From Hermatobates lingyangjiaoensis (taxonomy: Eukaryota; Arthropoda; Insecta; Hemiptera; Hermatobatidae): a DNA stretch of 64,000 nucleotides. The position numbers and the translations under genes are program-made. The notes beneath the pieces were generated by a model. It was not told the DNA's origin, made no database searches, and saw only the letters and a list, made by a program, of their open reading frames with translations. Positions 46,011-55,412 of the stretch are shown here, piece by piece. Every line of letters begins with the position of its first letter. Positions within the stretch are counted from its first letter, which is position 1. Location of the stretch: assembly GCA_026182355.1 (NCBI GenBank), contig JAPFBL010000236.1, positions 492,136-556,135 of the forward strand. The letters run 5' to 3'.

Positions 46011-46258
46011 TTGTAGTTGTTATTACAATATTATTAATGTTTATAATTATTGTTAGTATAATATTTACTATTATTATTATTATCACTATTATTATTGTAG
46101 TTGTTACTAATACTATATTACACTATTATTAATCTTTATAATTATTGTTAGTATAATTATTACTATTATTGTTATTATTATTGTAGTTGTTACCAATACT
46201 ATATTATTAATCTTTATAATTATTGTTATTATAATTATTACTATTATTATTATTATGT
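45842..46258. repeat. (TTA)n-rich low-complexity tract in the Jockey 3' UTR
   Basis: About 400 bases of TTA/ATT trinucleotides with TGTAGTTGTTA interruptions that recur about every 60-110 bases, so part of it is a longer tandem repeat. It lies between the ORF2 stop and the conserved 3' end. Confidence 0.9.
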
Positions 46259-46354
46259 TTCGTTTATGTACAAAGGGGAAAAAGCCTGGTGGAGAGCACC
46301 CAGTGCTCTCCGTACGGCTACCCCAGCCTTGTATACCTTGGGCATAAGGCCTTT

Positions 46355-46385
46355 AATAAAGAAATTTTCATTCATTCATTCATTC
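46355..46385 (+). terminator. Jockey polyadenylation signal and CATT tail
   Basis: AATAAA at 46355-46360 is followed by TTTTCATTCATTCATTCATT ending at 46385. A short tetranucleotide tail in place of poly-A occurs in some non-LTR elements. A hairpin (GAGAGCAC / GTGCTCTC, 46292-46310) precedes it. Confidence 0.8.
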
Positions 46386-46490
46386 GTGTACAATGGCAGC
46401 AGGTCTTCCCTTAAGCATATGTTATTAAAATAAGCAGCAGCTTCTGCATTGACCAGTTTCTTGTTGACACTCTCAACAACCAAAGTGAGT
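46386..46490 (-). repeat. family E copy, right part
   Basis: After the target duplication, GGCAGCAGGTCTTCCCTTAA and the following bases encode, on the minus strand, KKLVNAEAAAYFNNICLRED then LLPLYT, the block shared by the other family E copies. This copy was the insertion target of the Jockey element. Confidence 0.8.
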
Positions 46491-47294
46491 TACCATTATC
46501 CTGTTACCATGTTTATACAATAGGTATCGACAGTTTGTTTAGTTGAACAGCGAAGGGCTCGAGAGTGCCTCGCTTATTTGGGTTGACCTCATAATTCTCA
46601 AGTGCCTAACTGTTAATCCACAATGTACAGTTAGGCAAAGAAGAAGAGAGGTTTGTAAAGAACTCTTTGTATAAAAGCAGAGGTTTGTACGGCTAAGGTA
46701 TTTCCTAGACTTATCCAATTGGTAGAGCCTTAATAAACTTTATGACTTGGTATAACGGTGACTATTATGTTCCCACACACATTTGCGTGTGAAGCCATTC
46801 TGATACCAGTAGCACTGAAAAACGGCTGTTTATCATCGTTTAAAGGACTTTTATTGGCCAAAAGCAGAAAACAGCGTAAATTATTGACAAAGCCACTGCA
46901 CTAATAGCCAACAGTCGAACCCGCTAATCTTGAGCTACCTAGAACTACTTTGTCACTGTGAAAAGCAAGTACTTTCTCCAGCAGTTACCCTGGTGAGAAC
47001 AAGTAGTAAGCTAGGAAACATACATCTCTATTAGTCGGTTTAAAATAATTTCCGGAGAATATTCTACACAAGTAGTACTCAGAATTACCTTAGTCCAGGA
47101 TCCAGTTGAACAGATGTGTATACACGACCAAGAGCTTCCATCAGTTATATTTAGCTTTATCTCTCTATATAAGTTTGTGAGCTTGTTTTTTGTTTGTTCA
47201 CCCATTTCCCGTGGAGATAAAGACCTGAAATTAAATATAAACATTAATTATTACCTGAATAATGTTAAATAAGAGAAAATTATCACTATATTCT

Positions 47295-47745
47295 AAAAAT
47301 TGGAGCCAGGGTAACAAATTTCTTGCGTAGTGCAGAAATATTATACATAAATGAAAAAAAAATTTTTTTTTAACTTAATATTTGCGTAGTATAAACACTG
47401 GCAATAAACTAAAGTCATGGAGCCAGGGTAGCCCACTGGCTTCAGTGCTCGCCGATGACAGTAGCACAAATATATTGAAAATAAATGTAACAGAAAACTT
47501 TTTGAATTTAAAATTTGAATAATATAAACAATGGTAATGAAGTAAAGGTATGGATCTAGTGTAGCCAGTCGCTTGCGTGTTCGCCGATGATAGTAGTAAA
47601 ATATATTATATATAAATGTAAAAAAAAATAAAATAAAATATGCGAAATATAAACACTGGTAATAAAATAAAGGCATGGAACAAGAGTAGCCCAGAGGCTT
47701 GTGTGCTCCCTGATGACAGTACTGCAAATGATTATAAATAAATGT
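47295..47745 (+). repeat. ~125-bp tandem array built on a SINE head
   Basis: Four units start near 47298, 47417, 47550 and 47675 (spacing 119, 133, 125). Each begins ATGGAGCCAGGGTAGCCCAC or a diverged form and continues with CTTCAGTGCTCGCCGATGAC and an AT-rich spacer ending AAACACTGGTAATAAA. The GCCAGGGTAGCCCA start followed by GCTCGCC equals the 5' end of the SINE (compare 5612-5795, minus). Box B is absent. Confidence 0.75.
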
Positions 47746-48323
47746 AATAAATATATACCAAACTACTACATTAGAGGTTAAAAATGAATTATGTTATCTG
47801 ACAGTTGAACACAACTTTCAGATAAAATACGAATGTTCTAATGTAATACTATAAATATACATTCCTTTCATTAATGTTATTTTATGTTAGGTAAATAAAA
47901 TGAATATTTCAATTTACAAGTTTTTTTTGTTTTAAATATATTTCATTGTCTATGTAACCTGTATTGATGTTTTATTATTCATATAATATAGTAAATGATT
48001 TTTTTTACTTTTAAATGCTTTTTATTATGCTACATATTCTTACTGTTTATATATCTTGAATCATGTTAAGGATACTATATCAAAAGCTTGGGCCATATAA
48101 GAATCTGTTTCCGTGCCTTAATAACAAGAAACAACAAACAATTATCCCTCTTAATCCATGTTCAGTGAATTTATTTCAATATCAATTGTTATAATTTCTG
48201 AGTGACACAAAGGGTCACGGGTAGTCTAGTGTATTAATATTATAATTTTCTATATTAGTTTGTACAAATGAGTAAAAGTTTCTGTTCTAGGTAATAAAAG
48301 TAATGATTGATTGTTCTTTACAG

Positions 48324-48443
48324 GCGGGACTACTTGACAATGGACTAGAATACCCCACTCTTCATGAGGTTCCTAAGGGGCTAGAATTTTCATGTAAAAC
48401 AATGCAGGCTGGATACTACGCAGATCTTCAAACTAACTGTCAG
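48324..48443 (+). CDS. exon 3: linker and first half of the CBM14 domain
   Basis: Forty codons, phase 0, between TTCTTTACAG and GTAACA. It encodes AGLLDNGLEYPTLHEVPKGL, the start of the mature protein, and then EFSCKTMQAGYYADLQTNCQ. The cysteines in FSC and TNC are the first two of the six in the chitin-binding type-2 domain, and GYYAD is the typical motif between them. The domain continues without a break in exon 4. Confidence 0.93.
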
Positions 48444-49009
48444 GTAACATGATATTATTAGGAAACAGCGCTAAACAAGGAGTCCAAAGATGTCACATAT
48501 GGGAGATTTACGGCAAGATTTTAGTGGACTTGCAGAAATTTTGTCCTACAATACTATTTTTAAAGGATGAGAATGTTTCTTATTGAAATAATCTTAGAAT
48601 ACAATAGTGTAAAAGAATGAATTTAATTCATATACCCTTACTGTTACAGGGAATATACAACATGCTCCTCTTATTTTTTAATGATTATTTAGTATATTTT
48701 GGTAGCAGTCCTTCAGATATAAATCAGTTGTTCAGATATACATCTGAACAAAGAGTTGTCGTGTTTCGTTTTAAAAAACGAAAAAGCTGTTTTTAGGCAA
48801 GTCGAAGTTCTTGAGAAGAACCTTATAGACAAGAACTACTCTGTCGTGTTCAACAAAGCATGATTATTTTTGAACAACTCGTCAAGTAAATTATAAAATG
48901 ATTTATTTACTAACTATACAGTATTTTGACATCCGTCGTCATCGGGAAGAAGTGCGAAGTACTCGCGTTGAGAAGCAAACTACCTTTGCTTAAGTTTATG
49001 TATATATAT

Positions 49010-49235
49010 GATGTAATTTTTTGAGGGTTGAGGTCCAATGATTATAAACTAGTCCTTTTGCCGACGTTTCGACATATATTTATGTCATCTTCAGGGCTAC
49101 AATATGATTGTAAAACAATCATTAAAATTTGAATATACATTCCTTTCATTAATGTTATTTTATGTTAGAAACGTCTGCAAAAGGACTAGTTTAAAATAAT
49201 TGGACCTCAACCCTCAAAAAATTACATCATATAAA
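49010..49235. repeat. inverted repeat with CTGAAGA...GAAACG motif
   Basis: Outer arms TGATGTAATTTTTTGAGGGT then TGAGGTCCAAT are answered by ATTGGACCTCAACCCTCAAA. On the minus strand of the left arm: CTGAAGAT (49094 leftward), GACATA/TATGTC stem and GAAACGTCGGCAAAAGGA. The right arm lacks the CTGAAGA part, which is replaced by a 37-base stretch identical to 47854-47890. Confidence 0.85.
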
Positions 49236-49263
49236 TATTGGGTCAAGGAAACAAAACATGATT

Positions 49264-49302
<39 letters not shown>
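49264..49302. repeat. (AT)n microsatellite
   Basis: AT run at the left border of the family C2 copy. Confidence 0.9.
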
Positions 49303-49304
<2 letters not shown>

Positions 49305-49468
49305 CAATTAAAAGAAACGGTCCAGCGGACTTTTTTACAATAAAATAAAAAACGAAGGAAACACACAGAAAGACACAGACATAACTCACATCGATATTTC
49401 GACAATCGTCGTCATCAGGAGGTGCGAAGAGCGAAGAGCGAAGAGTCCCGCAGGAAGACAGGGCGGTA

Positions 49469-49471
<3 letters not shown>
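49303..49471 (-). repeat. family C2 repeat (copy 2)
   Basis: Nearly identical to 22813-22972, with an extra AGCGAAG repeat and one changed base in the CTGATGACGACGAT(A/T)GTC region. (AT)n runs on both sides. Confidence 0.9.

Positions 49472-49524
<53 letters not shown>
49472..49524. repeat. (AT)n microsatellite
   Basis: AT run of about 50 bases between the C2 copy and the next inverted repeat. Confidence 0.9.
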
Positions 49525-49525
<1 letters not shown>

Positions 49526-49770
49526 GGCACGACCGCCATTACGGTCGAAATATTGAAAAGTGAGTCTTTTGTTATGTTTCAGTCTATGTGTCACTGTTTA
49601 TTTTGAGTGGTATATATATATATATACTTTAAAATAAACTGTGACACATAGACAGAAACGTAACAAAGACTCACTTTTCAATATTTTGACCGTAATGGTG
49701 GTCGTCCTCAGGAGAAGAAGTGAATTGACGGAGGGACGATAGTCAACTAATAATATAAGAATATTAAATA
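49525..49770. repeat. inverted repeat with (AT)n centre
   Basis: CGACCGCCATTACGGTCGAA with AATATTGAAAAGTGAGTCTT on the left is answered by AAGACTCACTTTTCAATATT and GACCGTAATGGTGGTCGTCC on the right. The centre is an (AT)n run at 49610-49625. The right arm on the minus strand reads CTGAGGACGACC, loop, GGTC, AAAAT. The left arm lacks the CTGAGGA start. Confidence 0.85.
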
Positions 49771-49817
49771 TAGGTAATTTTAATCAAAATTCACTGGACT
49801 ATTCTGTCTGTGTTTAG

Positions 49818-49997
49818 GTCTGGCATTGGTGCCTTCCATCTGGAGCACAGTACAGCTTCCTTTGTCCCAACGGAACTGTTTTCAACCAAGCAGTGAGAGT
49901 GTGCGATTGGTGGTTTAACGTTGACTGCCCATCGTCAAGGGAGAAATACAGTATCAATGACGACCTTTATAAGGATGCCAGTGGAAACTGGATATGA
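49818..49997 (+). CDS. exon 4: second half of the CBM14 domain and C terminus
   Basis: Fifty-nine codons and a TGA, preceded by TGTGTTTAG. It encodes VWHWCLPSGAQYSFLCPNGT, then VFNQAVRVCDWWFNVDC with cysteines three to six. The spacing C-X-WC...FLCPNGTVFNQ...VCDWWFNVDC is that of the CPAP1 group of single-CBM14 cuticle proteins, which bind chitin through aromatic residues exposed in the domain. The tail REKYSINDDLYKDASGNWI is acidic and has no membrane segment, so the product is soluble and secreted. Venom peptides of centipedes use a similar fold, but nothing here suggests that role. Confidence 0.97.
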   Translation, partial: VWHWCLPSGAQYSFLCPNGTVFNQAVRVCDWWFNVDCPSSREKYSINDDLYKDASGNWI

Positions 49998-50049
49998 ACA
50001 TCATTTACAAAACTACTTCTTTAGTGAGTAAATGGAGAGTGGAGTTTAA

Positions 50050-50055
50050 AATAAA
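50050..50055 (+). terminator. polyadenylation signal AATAAA
   Basis: First AATAAA, 53 bases after the stop codon. Others follow farther down (for example near 50442), so the true 3' end is uncertain. Confidence 0.5.
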
Positions 50056-50075
50056 TATGCCCTTACTATTGGTAT

Positions 50076-52660
50076 CTTTTGTTTTAGAAACTTAAATCAA
50101 AATACCTTGAAAATTATGATTTAGAAGTATGAAAGAATGTAGGGAGCTTACAAGTTACTTACTACAGATTGTACTATGTTATTAATGAATATGTATTATG
50201 GACATAATGTCCATGTGCACTATAAAGTAAATTATAACTTTTAGAATATTAGTGTAAGAAATAATCTGAATGAAAGAGAAACAAAAAGTTTTTGTTTTCA
50301 AGTTTTTACTTGTCAACAACAATCGCAATATCTAACAGCTCATAAGTAATTTCAGCTTTCAAACCTTGTAAAGAGTTGATTATAATTGTTTACAGTGTTA
50401 TTTATAAAATCTAGTAACATGTTTTTATAAAAAAATAAGAATAAAATTTACCTTTGGCATCGTGAATATTTTGAAAAAAATATTCATGGGTAAAATTAAG
50501 TTTTAATTTTACTAATTAAAAACAAGTTGAGAAATACTAATTATTATTGCTTAAAATTAGTAATTACGTTTTCATTATATTTTACTAATTTTTTCCTATC
50601 ATAAATATAGACAAAACTATATTTATATAACCAAGTTTTTTTTAAATATTCAAAGTTTTTTTTAGCTTTCTATGAAATATATACCCTGAATATATGACAT
50701 AAATTCTCCTTTATCCACACTCAACAAAAAGAAAAAAAGAAAAAACAGACTATATAAAATTTACTACATTCTAGTAATGATGTAAAAAATTATCAGTGTT
50801 TTTAAATGATAAATTAAAATGGAACTGCCTTTTATTACTTAAATTTAACCTGCTTAAATAAAATAACCAAAAGTTATGACTTTTTCAACTGAGTTAAATA
50901 AATATACAATGGAATTAAACAGGACGGGAAATGTCACTACTAAAAACATTTAAGTCATTACCTAATGTTCAATTCCTTTAAAAAGATAAAAAAATACTAA
51001 TTACTAAAATAAATTCTATGTTATGAATGTAAATAAAAAAGTGTTCCTGATATACAAAATATCTTTAAATTCTATCAAATGTTTACGTTATATTATATAT
51101 TATTTTCTTTTACTTTTGTAGGTTTCTATAAAATGAAGTCTAAAAGTTTTATGGAATTTAAACAGAAAGAGTTTTCTTTTAATAATTTGATTTTAATTGC
51201 AATATCTGATTTGGTGAACTTCATATTGTTAAACAAAAGTAAAGCATAAAGTAAGTAAAACATTAAACAAATTTCAAATTTTGTAAGTGTTTCAGTTATA
51301 TTGTTTAAGGCACTCCAATATTGTCTAGTTAAATATGAAGTATTTATCGCTTGAGGGGTTTTAGGAACTAAAGTCTTTCTGCTAGAATTCTTTAAAAACT
51401 GATTTTAAGATCTTGGTGTACTACATAGGCATAGTTCTATTATGTTTAAACATATAAACGACGAAGCAAGTTTAAATGATTATTTGATTAAAATCAAATA
51501 CTTCTCAGTCAATTGTGTACTTTATAAATTTTACACAACATCAACATTAACTTAAAAAATTGAAATAATATTCCATCCCATTGGTTGTTATCTGTGGGGT
51601 AAAAGTTACCAAAATGTGATTTTACGTGACTAAAACAAAAGTATTAATTTGTGGCAAGTAAATTCCTAATGTATAATAAACAGATGTTTAAAATGAATGT
51701 AATATCATTTATATTACAAGAATGAAAACAGACGTAAGAGTTATTTAGTTTAAGAAAAATTTATTACATTTATTGTTATGTTCCTGTTAATAGTAGAGAA
51801 AAAAAAATTACAAAAAAAATTATATAGATATTTATAAGAAAAAGAATGTTAAAAAAACATTTTTTAAATTATTCATAATTTTATTTCCTAAGTAGGAAGC
51901 AAAAATGAATAAACTGAATATTTAAAAAAAGTATGATGTAAACAGAAATACATTTCAACTTGAATTAAATGATTATATTTTCTGATTTATTTTATTTCAT
52001 CACTTTAATGAAAATAAGAAACTCATTCTAATGAGTAACACTAAAAGTATATAATTTTATGTTAACATATTCATTTATATAATATTTATTTATTTCTGAA
52101 ATTATTAAAGTGTAAAAACATGGAGGAGCTTTCTGAAAATTATTCTCTATTAAACTCTGCAAAGGACTGCGACAGAAAAGCAATGTATTTGTATAAATTA
52201 TTTATGTTTGTTGTTTATAATATTTATTTACTTTTGTGATATCATGAAATATTGTAAAATTATATATAAATAATATATTGTAGCAAATTGAATGATAACA
52301 AACAATTAACATAAAAATCATATTGGTATACGAGGGTATACAATATTGGTATGATTCATCAGGGTTGATAAGGAAAATGCTTTATTATGATTTTAAGCCT
52401 ATTTCTCTCTCATTACATCATAACAGCGCTGAACAACTCTATAAATACCATGAAACAGTAATGTAGAATGTCCCTTTAATCAACTATTAATCAACCTCAA
52501 AAATTATCCCCGAGTGTGATTTTAATATATAACTTCAAATAAGTACTAATATATATTTGTATTTCACCTGAGTGTTAGTATTAATGCATATAATTAGTTC
52601 AAAGTCATTCTAAAAGGGAAAACATATACTCATATTGTATAATTTTCGTTTTAATCTTCT
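50076..52660. other. AT-rich intergenic or 3' flank, no gene
   Basis: Extremely AT-rich sequence with short homopolymer runs. No repeat ends of families A to G and no exon recognised. Confidence 0.45.
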
Positions 52661-52664
52661 ACAG

Positions 52665-52717
52665 AAGAGCAAAAGGGGGAGGGGGCACGATGCAGGGACA
52701 TTTGAAAATTGCAGATT
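52665..52717 (+). other. possible small exon, purine-rich
   Basis: A pyrimidine tract and TTCTACAG precede 53 bases rich in purines (AAGAGCAAAAGGGGGAGGGG and on), followed by GTAAGTAAAT. Both splice signals are good. The sequence is GC-richer than its neighbours. No coding similarity is apparent; it may be part of an unrecognised transcript or of a 3' UTR. Confidence 0.22.
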
Positions 52718-53784
52718 GTAAGTAAATGTTTTCCCTTTCATTTATGTTATAATAATAACTCTTAACTATTGCTGTGAATTTTGGATCGTTTTTTAAGTTT
52801 TTACAAATATATGTAATTCAAAATACCAAATGGTTCCCACCATTAATCAGTTTGTTTGACAACGTCATTCATCCAAGCAAAAAAGGGGCACAAAATTACA
52901 GTTTCTCTCTCTCATCCTGATATAATTCTAAATGAATTAAAGAGTTCATTACACAGATACCAAATTATCTTGCGATTATTAAAAATATTAATTTTTTTTA
53001 GTATAAGAAATTTTAATAAAAATAAGAATGAATTAAATAAATGTTCATTTTATATAAAAATTAAGCTTCAATTTGCAGTCATATACAAATTCTCTATAAT
53101 CAAAAGTAAAATTTTCTACTTAAAATTTTATATCTACTTAAAAATCATATCTACTTAAAATATTTCCTTAAAAAAACCTAAGATTAGTAGTTTTAAATCC
53201 AAGAGCTAGATACTGGAATGATTTGAAAACTACTAACCTACATAATATAAAATATAATTACTTATAATAATTATATAATTTTATGATTAATAATATCATA
53301 TAATTTTAACTTAAATAAAATTATATCATTTTCGTTCAAATGTTTAATGGAATTGAAGTCTATTATAAAAAAGATTTGTTGGTTTTTTAATTTTTGTTTT
53401 TAAATGACTGATTCTTTTATTTAGTAACATGGATCAATAAATATATTCATTAATATAAATAACCAGAGGAAAAGAGGCAAAATGAATTTGTATATTAACT
53501 GATTAATTAATTATTTAAATTGTTTATCAAATTATTCATGTATTAATAATAAAATATTAGTTATATCAACAGAAAAAAATTAAATTGAAGACATATTAAT
53601 AATCAATTAGACTTGATTAGATTTAATTATACATTTAATAAAAATATATTTACTTTTGGATACATAAATAATTATTAAATAATACGATTATTAATGGTTT
53701 AATATGATTATTAACTTTATGCAAATGTAATTAGAATTTTAGTAAAAAAATAAGTAAGATACGTTATCACACACAACAATATAG
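52718..53784. other. AT-rich stretch, nothing recognised
   Basis: AT-rich, including an open frame at 52856-53158 without coding signature. Confidence 0.4.
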
Positions 53785-53862
53785 AATTATAAATACCATT
53801 TCATAAACTGAATTATAAATACCATTTCATAAACTGAATTATAAATACCATTTCATGGACTC
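53785..53862 (+). repeat. 26-bp tandem triplet
   Basis: AATTATAAATACCATTTCAT plus AAACTG occurs three times in succession, the last ending CATGGACT. Confidence 0.9.
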
Positions 53863-54063
53863 TTTATGCGTTGGAGGGTCAAAAATTATACTTTGGGTTG
53901 GTGTTTGTCAAAAATTAATTAAATATTCATAAAGTTTATATGTTCATACTATCAAGTGAGTTATATGAATTAAATATGAATCAGTTTTTGAGGTTGACTA
54001 TATTAAATTTTAGTAGTCTTTGGGTTTTTGTTTCTTTTATTATTTCCATGTTTATTCTGTTTG

Positions 54064-54185
54064 TTATATATATACCAATATGAGATTGAAAGTAGTATTA
54101 TGTGAATCAAATTTCTAAATAATTTATATTAAGAAATAAAAATGTTTTTATATTTTTATGAAAACGATAATCAATGATTAAGATA

Positions 54186-54231
<46 letters not shown>

Positions 54232-54310
54232 GTAAGAGGGCAGCAATTCTTCACGTAAGCAAATTTCATTGAAATGCACAGCAGCCTCTGCGTTTACGAC
54301 TTTAAAGCTG
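54064..54310 (-). repeat. family E copy with its left flank (unit 1)
   Basis: ATATATACCAATATGAGATT through an (AT)n tract to TTTGTGTAAGAGGGCAGCAA and CGTTTACGACTTTAAA. The same block occurs again at 54985-55236. On the minus strand the frame reads KVVRKLEQTSFKVVNAEAAV then HFNEICLREELLPSYTNIY, the best-preserved family E frame in the window. It ends in the (AT)n tract. Confidence 0.88.
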
Positions 54311-54344
54311 GTTTGCTCCAATTTCCTAACAACTTTGCAGTGGG

Positions 54345-54665
54345 TTGGTGTTAAATACCATATCAATTGCCCAAGAACCATCTTAATTTAGCTTGAGCAG
54401 ATGTAAAAAGAAAATCTCAATTTTAATTAAATTATTTAATTTATTTAAGAAAATCACACACAGAGATCCACTGTATTTGTTGTTTTTTCTCTTGAATTTT
54501 GTTTCGCATTATAATGCGAATGTTTTTCGTCTGAAAATTATGATTTTCTTTTTACATCTGCTCATGCTAAATTAAGATATCTCTTGGGCAATTGGTATGG
54601 TATTTAACACCAACTTTACAGTTATTAACGCAGAGTCTGCTGTGCATTTCAATGGATATATATAT
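54345..54665. repeat. inverted repeat downstream of the family E copy
   Basis: TTAAATACCATATCAATTGC then CCAAGAACCATCTTAA on the left is answered near 54565-54610 by GGGCAATTGGTATGGTATTT. Inner parts AGATGTAAAAAGAAAATC / GATTTTCTTTTTACATCT also pair. The right arm continues as a weaker family E frame up to (AT)n at 54657. Confidence 0.85.
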
Positions 54666-54814
54666 AATATATATATATATATATTAATGGTCCACATTTA
54701 ATCACAGAAAAAACTCATGGAAAAACTGACACAACTAACTTTTATATTTCAGAATATCAGCAGAGGAGCAGAAGTTGTTATATATATATATAATTTGATA
54801 TTCACCTAATCTAG

Positions 54815-54980
54815 GACCAAAAAAAAAACCAAAACAAAATTATTACTTTTCGAATTGAATTGAATTTTTTAGTTCATATATTTTTTTTTGTATTTGATTA
54901 TGAAATTTGCCCATAACAAAAAAAATGTAGAATGCCATATATATATATATATATTATATATATATATATATATATTATTA
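54815..54980. repeat. repeat block, arm 1 (inverted at 55258-55412)
   Basis: TTTGATATTCACCTAATCTA then a poly-A-containing stretch, TTCGAATTGAATTGAATTTT and AATGTAGAATGCCATATATA. It is answered at 55258-55412 by the complement, with an (AT)n tract at each inner end. Confidence 0.92.
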
Positions 54981-54984
54981 TATT

Positions 54985-55099
54985 ATATATACCAATATGA
55001 GATTGAAAGTAGTATTATGTGAATCAAATTTCTAAATAATTTATATTAAGAAATAAAAATGTTTTTATATTTTTATGAAAACGATAATCAATGATTAAG

Positions 55100-55155
<56 letters not shown>

Positions 55156-55236
55156 ATTTGTGTAAGAGGGCAGCAATTCTTCACGTAAGCAAATTTCATT
55201 GAAATGCACAGCAGCCTCTGCGTTTACGACTTTAAA
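54985..55236 (-). repeat. family E copy with left flank (unit 2, duplicate of 54064-54310)
   Basis: Practically the same sequence as unit 1 except for the length and phase of the (AT)n tracts. It ends abruptly at GACTTTAAA and then (AT)n, so the rest of unit 1 is missing. Confidence 0.92.
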
Positions 55237-55257
<21 letters not shown>

Positions 55258-55267
<10 letters not shown>

Positions 55268-55412
55268 TCTACATTTTTTTTGTTATGGGCAAATTTCATA
55301 ATCAAATACAAAAAAAAAATATATGAACTAAAAAATTCAATTCAATTCGAAAAGTAATAATTTTGTTTTGGTTTTTTTTTTGGTCCTAGATTAGGTGAAT
55401 ATCAAATTTATC
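55258..55412. repeat. repeat block, arm 2 (inverse of 54815-54935)
   Basis: ATGGCATTCTACATTTTTTT to TAGATTAGGTGAATATCAAA. See arm 1. Confidence 0.92.

Larger units (their letters stand above)
41207..46396 (+). mobile_element. Jockey-clade non-LTR retrotransposon, apparently intact
   Basis: GTGTACAATGG occurs at 41207-41217 and again at 46386-46396: an exact 11-bp target-site duplication, so the element itself is 41218-46385 (5168 bp). It has a 5' UTR of about 440 bases, ORF1 (gag-like, zinc knuckles) and ORF2 (endonuclease and reverse transcriptase) overlapping in ATGA, then a long TTA-rich 3' UTR. The end has AATAAA at 46355 and a CATT/ATTC tail. Both frames are free of stops and the duplication is exact, so insertion is recent. 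Composition is clearly less AT-rich than the host intron. Confidence 0.95.
34140..48323 (+). other. intron 2 (about 14.2 kb)
   Basis: From GTAAGT at 34140 to TTCTTTACAG at 48323. It carries the triplicated repeat at 39573-41182, the Jockey-type LINE and a SINE-head array. Gaps such as 34690-35240, 35510-37280, 37720-38390, 38450-39480, 46490-47290 and 47750-48320 are AT-rich or plain sequence with no gene that I can support. Confidence 0.7.
48444..49817 (+). other. intron 3 (about 1.37 kb)
   Basis: From GTAACA to CTGTGTTTAG. It holds three inverted or C2-type repeat blocks (49010-49235, 49303-49471, 49525-49770) and a family E edge at about 48700. Confidence 0.9.
778..50075 (+). other. gene span: single-CBM14 cuticular/peritrophin-like protein (CPAP1 type)
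   Basis: Four exons (866-868, 34080-34139, 48324-48443, 49818-49997) give a 120-residue secreted protein. It has a hydrophobic signal peptide, a short acidic linker, one six-cysteine chitin-binding type-2 domain and an acidic, aromatic C-terminal tail. Every intron is phase 0 with GT-AG ends. The domain resembles the cuticular proteins analogous to peritrophins with one CBM14, which bind chitin in the cuticle or other extracellular matrix. Expressed length is under 0.7 kb against a span of about 49 kb; the rest is intron full of mobile elements. The link from exon 1 to exon 2 across 33 kb is inferred; exons 3 and 4 join within one domain and are secure. Confidence 0.8.

Noticed and set aside
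45799..46132. Ile/Asn-rich frames after the LINE ORF2
   Set aside because: They are translations of the (TTA)n tract in the element 3' UTR.
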